A stretch of 64,000 nucleotides of DNA from Mesostigma viride. Its lineage: Eukaryota > Streptophyta > Mesostigmatophyceae > Mesostigmatales > Mesostigmataceae. How positions within the stretch are numbered: the stretch's first letter is position 1; each line of letters begins with the position of its first letter. Made by a program: the position numbers and the translations under genes. The notes under the pieces were generated by a model that saw only the letters and a program-made list of their open reading frames with translations, was not told the origin of the DNA and searched no databases. This document shows positions 20,266 to 27,568 of this stretch, one piece after another. The DNA lies in assembly GCA_009746045.1 (NCBI GenBank), contig RPFO01000175.1:417501-481500 (forward strand), in the 5' to 3' direction.

Positions 20266-20340
20266 GCCCTGTTGGGGCCGGTTGTTGTTGTTGTTATTGC
20301 CCTGTGAGGGCCTGTTGTTGGTATTGTTATTGTTAATTAA
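20005..20340 (-). pseudogene. copia-like gag nucleocapsid part (zinc knuckle, poly-Asn)
   Basis: Open from a stop near 20341 to TGA at 20005-20007. It begins with Asn-rich sequence broken by RPSQG and RPQQG, encoded by the long (AAC)n tract, then RVRCLRCFQTGHSRNQC: a CX2CX4HX4C zinc knuckle typical of Gag nucleocapsid. A second Cys/His cluster follows (DLCPGCHYTRH). It would bind element RNA in virus-like particles. The frame overlaps the start of the integrase frame, so gag and pol are in different phases. The link to the gag N-terminus is lost in the tandem-repeat region upstream. Confidence 0.7.
20199..20266. repeat. (GTT)n / (AAC)n microsatellite
   Basis: Over 20 tandem GTT units on the plus strand, encoding the poly-Asn stretch of the gag frame on the minus strand. 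Shorter blocks follow to 20330. Long poly-Val or poly-Leu frames on the plus strand are artefacts of it. Confidence 0.95.
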
Positions 20341-20378
20341 TTAATCGCAGCTTTTCTTGTTTGTTCATTGTATTGATT

Positions 20379-20733
20379 GAGAGGACAGTATCTTTGCTGC
20401 CTCAAAACCCACCATGGTTTGGTAGCATTTTCGTTTGTTTGCTTGTAATGAGAGGACAGAAGCTGTGCTGCCTCAACACCAACCATGGTTTGGTAACAGT
20501 TTCGTTTGTTTGTTTGCAGTGAGAGGACAGCATCTGTGCTGCCTCAACACCAACCATGGTTTGGTAACAGTTTCGTTTGTTTGCTTGCAGTGAGAGGACA
20601 GCATCTGTGCTGCCTCAACACCAACCATGGTTTGGTAACAGTTTCGTTTGTTTGCTTGTAATGAGAGGACAGCATCTGTGCTGCCTCAACACCAACCATG
20701 GTTTGGTAACAGTTTTGTTTGTTTGTTTGTTTT
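20379..20733. repeat. five-copy 71-bp tandem repeat inside the copia-like element
   Basis: Units start at 20379, 20450, 20521, 20592 and 20663, each opening GAGAGGACAG and containing CCAACCATGGTTTGGTAACA with a TTCGTTTGTTTG end. Period 71, not a multiple of three, so no frame crosses it cleanly. It sits where the middle of gag is expected. Confidence 0.95.
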
Positions 20734-21219
20734 CTGTTAGTGTTTCTTGTTATTGCCTCCCGGTGCTGCTTGAGCGTTAGCACCAGCCATGACTTTACCC
20801 GCAAGTACATGCGTTTGGTAATGGCTTCTGCCACTACTGCATGCGTTATTGATTATGTGCGGCGGCTGGGCAAGCTCCATGTCTAGGGAGTTGACAGCAG
20901 TGGGTTTGATTAAGGGCCCTCAGCCCTGACATAGAGAGGATCAACAGTCTCCATAGAGGGTAGAGGCTGTGCTGCCATAGAAAGCAACAATACCCTTACA
21001 CTCATCCCAAATAAAATGGGGAGATCTGCGTTCAAAAGACATGACATTCATTCAGATAACTCACGTTGGGGTGGACTGTGATACTTGTCTCGTTTGCATA
21101 TGCCGTCCAGCCCAGGCCGCCCACCGCCGGCGATGGGGATAGGCCAGGAGTGCTTTTATCACATAACAGCTGGAGCGTTTCTATGCTCCTCATGCTGCAG
21201 CGATAGCTTTCTGTTTGGT
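20734..21219. other. copia-like element, gag middle region, no open frame
   Basis: Between the 71-bp array and the gag N-terminal pieces. No frame of useful length on the coding strand and no motif recognised. Probably decayed gag. Confidence 0.4.
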
Positions 21220-21976
21220 TATGATATGTTGAAAAGATAGCCACCGCTCTTGAGCATTATATCAGAGCATGCATGAGGAAAGAAAGCAACGGACTTGCTT
21301 ACGCTGGAAGCCCCAGGGGCCGGCGCAGGGCCGGTGCCTCCTGGGGGGTTGTTTTCCTGCTGCATTGCCGCCGCCATGGCTGCTCCAGCAGTGGGTGCTG
21401 CTGTCGCAGCCGCCGGGGAAGAGGGTTGGTCGGTGCCCCGTAGGGGAACCGGCTCCGCCACCGGCTGGCGCACAGGGGAGGGGGGTTGTTCGGACTGCCT
21501 CGCGGCAGCCGGACCCTCCACCTGGCTGCATGGTATTGTCATGGTTGTTCTTTTGTTTTCTTTTTCTTTTTCCTTATCTTCTTTTTGTTTTGTTGTTATT
21601 GCATGCAGGCGCACCGACATCAGCCGAACTGGGGAGCCTCAGTGGGGTTGACCGCCGAGGGCTCCGCAGCCATGGCTGCTCCAGCCGTGGTTTCGGCTGT
21701 TGCAGCCGCCGGAGTCGAGGGTAAGCCGGTCCCCCGGGGGGGAGCCGTCTCGTCCTCCGGCTTCCCAGGGGAGTGGGGTAGGTCGGTCGGCCTTGCGGCC
21801 GCCGTCCCCTCCTCCTGGCAGACATTGTTGTTCTTTTTGTTTTTCTTCTTTTTCTTTGAAATGGCCGCATCTCCAGCCGGCTTCTTATTGTTGTCTTTGG
21901 GCATCCGCCGATCCTGCCCGTCATCATCGTCGTTAAAGTTAAGCTTCTTTGCGACATTCTTGTTAATGATAGCCAT
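21220..21976 (-). pseudogene. copia-like gag N-terminal region with internal duplication
   Basis: The frame opens at ATG 21974-21976, 20 bases inside the 5' LTR: MAIINKNVAKKLNFNDDDDG, then a Lys/Asn-rich stretch and a Pro/Ala/Thr-rich segment ending at a stop near 21620. A second frame (21620-21219) repeats the same pattern: Lys/Glu-rich, then AAARQSEQPPSPV, then PAAATAAPTAGAAMAA against PAAATAETTAGAAMAA in the first. A tandem duplication of about 330 bases therefore changed the frame. Low complexity and no capsid motif recognised; called gag by position and by the knuckle downstream. Confidence 0.55.
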
Positions 21977-21995
21977 TGGTAGCAGATAAAATTCA

Positions 21996-22476
21996 AGTTA
22001 GAATATGAACGACCGACTTGGTACAATGCTTGAGAACACAGAGTGCTGAGAGCAATGAATTGCTTGGTTCATTAGAAAATAGGTTTACCCTTTATCAACG
22101 TTCCTCTCACTGGCTGCGCCGCCAGTGACCGTTGGGTGCAGACCGTTGGCCCGAGGCCGCACGATGACAGGTCGCAGTCTAGTCACTGCATCGTGTGATC
22201 ACAGATCAATGCACGCTGCAGTACGGTCCCTATCTAGGATACTCTAGTACCGTCCAATGACAGGACACTACGTATACTGGGTACTGACATCTGTCACGTA
22301 CCCCAGTACCCAAAGTACCTATCTAGGGAAATGTATGCGACTCGACTAGCATTCCTATCTGCATAGCCCACGTGGTATTTATATTCACATACCAACGTAG
22401 GTTTACAAGGCTTATTCATACGTTGTATTCACATTGCCTTTGAGACTTAGTCTACAGCAAAGCATGGAGACTAACT
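21996..22476 (-). repeat. copia-like 5' LTR
   Basis: 481 bp, same termini (AGTTAG...CTAACT) as the other LTR. Right flank GTTGC duplicates the left flank. On the minus strand it drives the element, with a TATA-like GAATATAAATACC near 22370. Confidence 0.9.
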
Positions 22477-22559
22477 GTTGCCACCACCCGTGCGAGGAAG
22501 GTCCTCCACCTTGCACAATGCTGAAATATGATTGCGGGCACTACATAACATCTCTTGTG
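22477..22559 (-). pseudogene. continuation of the interrupted unrecognised frame
   Basis: Read on the minus strand, this short piece ends VEDLPRTGGGN and joins in phase to SYQAYSIVC on the other side of the copia element once one GTTGC copy is removed. A TATTTCAG sequence just upstream could be a 3' splice site. The boundary with the LINE to the right is not determined. Confidence 0.4.
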
Positions 22560-24241
22560 AGTTGTCCATGCACTTGTTGGGGGTACTACCCCCAAGTATA
22601 CGCCAATATTCCGCAAACTTGCAGCCGAATTCGAGGACACAGGTGTTATGCTGCTCTTCCGGGACATCTGCAACCGCCTTCTGCTGTCGTCGCAACCACC
22701 TCCAGCGGCCTGGCAACACAGTTTTCGCACGATGCTGTACAAGAACAAGGGGTCGCCTGCCGACCCCGGCAACTACAGAGGGGTGTGCATTCAAAGTGCC
22801 CCCCTCAAGCTTCTTATGCGGCTCATCCTGAACCGCCTGCGCACGGCCCTGGACGGTCACCTCAGCGAGACTCAGCACGGCTTCCGTTCAGGTCGCAACA
22901 CAGTACAGGCGCTCTTCGCTACTCGTCGCCTGGTGGAGGAACTGCAACGCCTTCAGCCTGGTGAGTCCCCTTTGCACCTTGTGCTGGTGGACTTCATCAA
23001 AGCCTTCGATTCGGTTTTCTGGCCTGCGCTTTGGGACATCCTCGAGTTGTTCCGGATCCCCCGACCCCTGATTGCTGTCATCCGCAACCTGTATGAAGGG
23101 TCCACCACTTCGGTGCGCACTTCTTACGGGACCACGCCCCCATGCCCTTTACAGAAGGGTGTGTGGCAGGGCTGCGTGCTGTCGCCCTACCTGTTCATTA
23201 TTGTTGTCGAATACGTAATGATTCAGGCGCGCAAGCGATTTGCCCGCATCGTGGGCAGGGAACCAGGAGTGCAGGTTGCTAACAAATTTTGGCATGGCGG
23301 TGCGGACACGGAGATCCGGCTAGCAGACATCATTTACGCAGACGACACCACCCTCTTCGAGGACACTGAGCACGTGCAGACATGGCTTGACTGCCTGGCT
23401 CTCGAGGCCCGTGCAGTGGGGCTTGAGGTCAGCAAGAAGACAGAGGCCCTGGCGGTTGGGCTCACCAACTCACCGCCGCCCCTCTATCTCCTAGACGGCT
23501 CTCGAGTCCTGTATCGGGACCGCGTTAAGCTGCTGGGCAGCCTGCTCCCCAGCTGCGAGGTTGATGTGGACCATCGCATCTCCCTCGCCTGGCACGCTTT
23601 ACGCCAGTACCGGGCCCTGTGGCGCAAGCCCCTGGGCAAGATCGAGAAACAGGACCTGTTCAAGGTCCTCGTCCTTCCTGTTCTCACGTATGGAGCCGAG
23701 ACGTGGACCCTCACCGCCGACCTGGCCCGCAAGCTAGACGGCGCGGTCACCAGCATGCTGCGTTCCATTTTCCGAGTAGGATATGCTGCTCATGTCCGCA
23801 ATGAGGACCTGTACCAGGGCATGCCCTATATCACCAGCACAATTAAGCAACGCCGCCTGCAGCTAGTAGGGCACCTAGCCCCCACCCAACCAGGTAGACA
23901 CCTCACGTGGCCCCCCCGCAGGACTGCGACCAGCCCAGCCTGGCCGGCACCTCCTGACGTGGGCTGGGCCCAGTGATGTTCGACGCCGCAAGGCCCGCAC
24001 CTTCAAAGAACAGCTAGTAGAGGACATGGGGGGCCTAGGCCTCTCCGTGATTTGGAAGAAGATGATGGACAAGGCCAAGTGGGCCCAGGTCATAGAGGAC
24101 AACGAGCCCCCCCCAGTGGGGAAGCGCCCGCGTGTGCAATCCCGCGGGAGGCACGCCAGATAGCTCCCCCTAGGGCAGCGTGCGGCTGCCTAGATAGATG
24201 TTGTAGTTAGAATGCTGTTAGATCGATGTAGTATGTAGCCA
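22560..24241 (+). pseudogene. RTE-like LINE copy a: reverse transcriptase, 5'-truncated
   Basis: The RT frame is readable from about 22585 (PKYTPIFRKLAAEFEDTG) and continues from Met 22648 for 442 codons. Counting from that Met, VDFIKAFDSV (Asp 115) is motif A, LQKGVWQGCVLSPYLF is motif B and IIYADDTTLF (YADD at 230-233) is the catalytic motif. The C-terminal part has LPVLTYGAETWTLT. A frameshift near 23880 (A-C-C-C-A-C-C-C-A, against G-C-A-C-C-A in copy b) diverts the last 100 codons. The endonuclease is missing. The 3' UTR stops at 24241, where chromovirus A is inserted, and resumes at 35017. RTE-like is my best clade assignment, from the RT C-terminus and the microsatellite tail. Confidence 0.85.
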
Positions 24242-24784
24242 TGTTACGTCGCGTAACAATTCGTTGTAGTTACGGACGTAAATTAGGTCTTTTGCCTCGG
24301 TTGTCCCTAGGTTTACGTGTAGTTCCTACCGGGACACTATTGTTCTCGTAACAGTACTGTGGTACATTGGGTGCCTTTGGGCGCCGCGCCGCGTACTTTA
24401 CTAGTGGTCCTGATCCTTTGGTAGAATGTAGTGGACCAGCGTGCATCTGTAGGCGAGGGCCATGTCGGCCCGAGCGTGTTGGACCGTTGGTGACCATTTA
24501 TGCACGTTCTACCCCTCGTGTGTGCACTCGGCGTGTGTTAAATGAATTAACACATATAGGCTTGGGTCACGGCAGTGTAGTTGTGTTTCCTCCCTCTATT
24601 CCTGGAGTAAACGGGTTGTGTAAATGGCTTATGGCGTATCATAGTAACACTTACGTTAATGCATTGAGATCTGGATCGTCTCGTTCGTCTTTCGCTAGGG
24701 GTTTAACTAGAGGCGGCTTGACTAGTTTAGGTAGCATCAGGCCAGGTAGAGGTAGAGGTAGCGGTAGATACCCGAGGCGTAACA
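24242..24784 (+). repeat. chromovirus A 5' LTR
   Basis: 543 bp. It opens with TGTTACGTCGCGTAACA, itself a palindrome with a TCG centre, and ends GGCGTAACA. Compared with copies B and C it lacks a 30-bp duplication of the TAGTGGACCAGCGTGCATC segment. Confidence 0.95.
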
Positions 24785-24960
24785 ATGGACTCGGAGGAAT
24801 TTTAGGTAGAGAGCCAGACGACGATCCCCTGCAACATACGTCATTGAATCAACCCTTCCGCGTCCGGGAAAATGAAGACGACACCTACTTGACAGGTAAT
24901 GGGCGGGTCGCCTGCAAGCTGGGGGGTAGTGCTGCCCGATTCGGGACACGCCCTGCCTAG
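24631..24960 (+). CDS. chromovirus A ORF0, RG-rich small protein starting in the LTR
   Basis: 109 codons from an ATG inside the LTR (MAYHSNTYVNALRS), crossing the LTR end, with an RG-rich centre (GRGRGSGRYPRRN) and an acidic C-terminal half (NEDDTYLTGNGRVACKLGG). The equivalent frame is open in B (40797-41099) and, ignoring the inserted TTAA element, in C. Start, RG block and the TGNGRVA/IGNGRVA end agree, although the DNA between them differs considerably. Arg/Gly-rich segments commonly bind RNA, but no function is known to me. It could instead be a fortuitous frame in a structured leader. Confidence 0.45.
   Translation: MAYHSNTYVNALRSGSSRSSFARGLTRGGLTSLGSIRPGRGRGSGRYPRRNNGLGGILGREPDDDPLQHTSLNQPFRVRENEDDTYLTGNGRVACKLGGSAARFGTRPA
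24786..24803 (+). promoter_or_regulatory. putative primer-binding site, chromovirus A
   Basis: TGGACTCGGAGGAATTTT starts one base after the LTR. B has TGGTTCCGGAGGAACTTC and C has TGGTATCGGAGGAACTTC at the same place. TGG would pair with a tRNA CCA end, and the CGGAGGAA core is shared. The primer tRNA is not identified. Confidence 0.5.
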
Positions 24961-25310
24961 AAGATAGACCTGCTCGAAGCGGAAAATCCTTTTATAGATA
25001 GCTCCTTTTCCTCGTTTTGTTTTCTGAGACATGTGGCCTACTGTCGTAGATAGGTGATGGTTTTGGTTCTACGTTAGAGAGACGACTAGCGTCTCGTAGA
25101 TTACACTTTTCTGCATTCTTGCCTGCGTTGTATTTAGACGACCCATCGCCAGACGCAGAATTCTTGAAACCGGATACTTACGACCACCTGGCGCTGGAAA
25201 CCTCGTCCCTGCGTGCGTCGTCAATCTGGTTCGGTTTCAGACACCCGAGATAAGTCGCCTTCTCCTCGTTCTCCTTATTTGACTACTCAAGACCTACCAG
25301 GTGCGTTAAC
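24961..25310 (+). other. chromovirus A leader
   Basis: Untranslated leader between ORF0 and ORF1. It ends in a splice-donor-like ACCAG/GTGCGT at 25300/25301. It is much more diverged from B and C than gag-pol is. Confidence 0.6.
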
Positions 25311-25809
25311 ATGAGCCAGCGACGTCCTTTTCCTGCTCCTTCTCATTCGACTAGTAATAATAGTTTAGCGAAATATTACGTTGTTATTACCCCTCAATGG
25401 GCATCTATTTTCTTATCGTGGGCCGATGCTAGGAAGTTCGTTCAGTCACGTGCTTATAACGTCTCCAAATATAAGAAGTTTATGTCCTTTGAAGAAGCTC
25501 AGACCTACCTCTTAAAGCATAGTGAATCAGATTTGGGTCTCCATTCTCGTCCTTCTCCTCATGCTCGTCCTGCAGTAGATAGTCTTGTTTTTGTTACACC
25601 ACCTCCATCTCCTCCTTCGTCTCCCCCTAAACGGGCTGCATCCTCATCTAGCTTAGATACGCCTCTCACCTTAGAGTTCGGTTCCCTATCCATTACTGTT
25701 GCTAAAAAGGATTGATTTAAATTGTTTCCTTCTTTTAGGACATTAAAAGCTTTTTCTTTTCTTTCCTTGCCTTAAATTAGGCCTTGTCCTTTATCCTTGT
25801 TGCTTTCAG
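25301..25809 (+). promoter_or_regulatory. predicted intron containing ORF1 (copy A)
   Basis: Donor-like CCAG/GTGCGT ten bases before the ORF1 ATG; acceptor-like pyrimidine tract CCTTGTTGCTTTCAG ending at 25809, 30 bases before the gag ATG. Copy B has CAG/GTGAGT at the same point (41474) and the same acceptor (41970); copy C has CAAG/GTGCGT (59391) and acceptor 59887. Removal would delete ORF1 and bring gag near the leader. Prediction only. Confidence 0.45.
25311..25715 (+). CDS. chromovirus A ORF1, RNase H1 hybrid-binding / viroplasmin-like protein
   Basis: 134 codons. Residues about 21-70 follow the pattern of the RNase H1 N-terminal hybrid-binding domain, also found in caulimovirus viroplasmin: KYYVVITPQWASIFLSW, then DARKFV...YNVSKYKKF and FEEAQTYLL. 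Typical members read YYVV..G...GIF.SW..A...V.G.....K.F.T..EA..F. The domain binds RNA/DNA hybrids or double-stranded RNA. The C-terminal half is Ser/Pro-rich (PKRAASSSSLDT). It is a separate frame ahead of gag rather than fused to RNase H. All three copies are intact (134, 130, 130 codons) with many synonymous differences, which suggests selection on the protein. The domain call is by pattern, without a profile search. Confidence 0.7.
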   Translation: MSQRRPFPAPSHSTSNNSLAKYYVVITPQWASIFLSWADARKFVQSRAYNVSKYKKFMSFEEAQTYLLKHSESDLGLHSRPSPHARPAVDSLVFVTPPPSPPSSPPKRAASSSSLDTPLTLEFGSLSITVAKKD

Positions 25810-25839
25810 TTAGATTCCTAATCATTTACTTAATTAAAA

Positions 25840-27568
25840 ATGGATCCAGTGGGTGGTAACATGTCGCCTATACCTACCAACACTCCTACTATGAGTAATA
25901 ATAATAATAATACTAACAACCATAACAACAATCGTGGTAACCGACGGGACTCACTTGAAACGGTGCACCATCTCACTCCTCAAGGTAATCTTCGTACCTC
26001 ACCTCCTTCTCCTGTTACTGGTGGTCGCCGTCGTCCCTCACTTACCCCTCCTACCTATGAACAACGTATGCAAGTCAGATTTAGTGATGACCCTTCCCTT
26101 ACCTTGAACCAGGCCCCTGCCCCTCCTGCAACCTTGGCTCAACCCCCAGCAGGTCCTCACTAACTAACAATTTCTAGGCCTCCTTCCCACCCTGTGCCTT
26201 CCATGCCTGCTTTTAACACGGGTCGTACCTCTGCCCCTGTCGGCCCTTCTGGGCGCCCTAGTGCAGTTCCCTTTTACCCACCTGCTTCCTGGTCCTACCC
26301 TGAGACGGCCTATGAGGCAGCCCAGGTCCCTACCCGTGTGGCTGATTTAGAAGTTAATAGTGATTTCAGCACCATGCCTCTAGATGACAGAAATTATGAT
26401 CATTTTGCCTACTCCTCTCTTCGTGAGCAATATACTGTACCCTTCTCCTATGGGCACCAGCCTGAAACGGTGGCCCCTTCTAGACCCCTACCCAAACTTT
26501 CCTCTTCCTTCCTTCTATCCCGCTTATGTAGCAGTGGAAGATAGTGGCCCTATGGGAAAAACTGACTCTTCTAATCCCCCTAAGCCCCCTGCTCTTCCCC
26601 TCTTTGCTAACCTTCCCAAGCTGGATGTCAAGTCTACCCCTCAACAGTTTTTCACCTTTATTATGTTGCTTACCCAGAACACAGAGTCGTGGCAGAATCA
26701 TAATAGATGGCGTCTCTCTGATGCTGTATTAGTTCCTCACTATCTTACAACCTGCATTACTCCTGAGCTTGCTAACCTCATTCAGTGTGAGTCTTTGGCC
26801 TCTCATGCCTACCCTAACTCTGTAGCAGAATTGTTTAAGCGTTTAGAGAACCATTTAGTCCCTCCTGATTCAGATTGGCAGGATAGATTAGCCTTTGGTA
26901 CCTTGCAGCAGGGTACTAAATCATTTAAGGAGTATATGAAAGAGTTTGATGCTCAGATGGTACGAATTAGGGATTTGTCGGGTGCAGAAGTACGTGCTCG
27001 CTTCCTCCAAGGCCTCAGTAGACCTTTATTACGTGAAGTCAAGCGCCAGTTCTCTGCCTACCGTTTTACTGATCTGCCCCTCAAGCATGTGCGCCAGCAT
27101 CTCTTGCGAGTAGCAGATTTCTTCACCACTCCTTCTCTCCCTACCCGTTCCCGTATTAATAATATTATCCTTACCCCTGAGGAGGAGAACTCCTATGTAG
27201 AAGAATTAGATATCTGCGTTGCTGATCTTTCAGCTCTTGATGTCTCTCATATCACATGCTATCATTGTAAGGAAGTAGGTCATCTTAAACGTGAGTGCCC
27301 CAAGTTCCTTTCGGGTGCTCCCCCTCATCCCGACGCTCGCCCTCCTCGTACCCCTCAGCGTGCTCCTATTCGTCCCACTTCAGGACGCATTCCCTCAGCT
27401 ACCCCTAGTAGGCTGAATGCTGTGCAGACAGGACCCCCAGGGTTCCCCTATGATAATCAGGCTCCCGCACCCTCTTCGCTCCCTCGTGACCCTCCAGCAG
27501 TGGCTTTTTCGCCAGGGTCTTCTTCGGGGTTAGTTCCTATGGATTTGGGGGGGGAGGGGGAACAGTAG
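25840..27568 (+). pseudogene. chromovirus A gag, frameshifted
   Basis: Begins MDPVGGNMSPIPTNTPTMSN with an Asn-rich stretch and ends with the zinc knuckle CYHCKEVGHLKREC (CX2CX4HX4C) and a Pro-rich tail. The central part (LFANLPKLDVKSTPQQFFTF; then SFKEYMKEFDAQMVRIRDL and FLQGLSRPLLREV) is the retrotransposon Gag capsid region, as in other Ty3/gypsy elements. Compared with copy B it has a missing base near 26146 giving TAA at 26161, two missing bases near 26171 and two near 26494. The C-terminus is in the correct frame from about 26550 on and ends at TAG 27566-27568, just after the G-tract. Confidence 0.85.
27547..27562 (+). promoter_or_regulatory. G-tract at the gag/pol boundary (slippery site or internal PPT)
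   Basis: Eight G, A, five G, two A. In gag phase it reads TTG GGG GGG GAG GGG GAA CAG TAG, so G-GGG-GGG is a -1 slippery heptamer, and the -1 frame is open into protease. The same tract in B is identical, and in C one G shorter. It also resembles the 3' polypurine tract of the element at 34458-34468. Confidence 0.55.

Larger units (their letters stand above)
15629..22476 (-). mobile_element. Ty1/copia-like LTR retrotransposon (6848 bp)
   Basis: Two near-identical 481-bp LTRs flank the element, with the 5-bp target duplication GTTGC at 15624-15628 and 22477-22481. The coding strand is minus. Recognisable in order: gag pieces, integrase, retropepsin-like domain, copia-type reverse transcriptase, copia-type RNase H. 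The LTRs differ at very few positions by eye (one seen near 15979/22344), which implies a recent insertion, yet the coding region carries several frame lesions. The order with protease after integrase is not the textbook copia order. Confidence 0.9.

Noticed and set aside
20032-20344. Plus-strand poly-Val and poly-Leu frames
   Set aside because: Translations of the (GTT)n tract; the coding strand here is minus (gag poly-Asn).
20379-20733. Regular 71-bp repeats as a CRISPR array
   Set aside because: The whole 71-bp unit repeats; there are no unique spacers, and the context is a eukaryotic retrotransposon.
24367-24630. Upstream extension of ORF0 to an earlier ATG in the LTR (197 codons in copy A)
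   Set aside because: In copies B and C the upstream part is closed by a stop just before the MAYYSN start, so only the shorter frame is shared.
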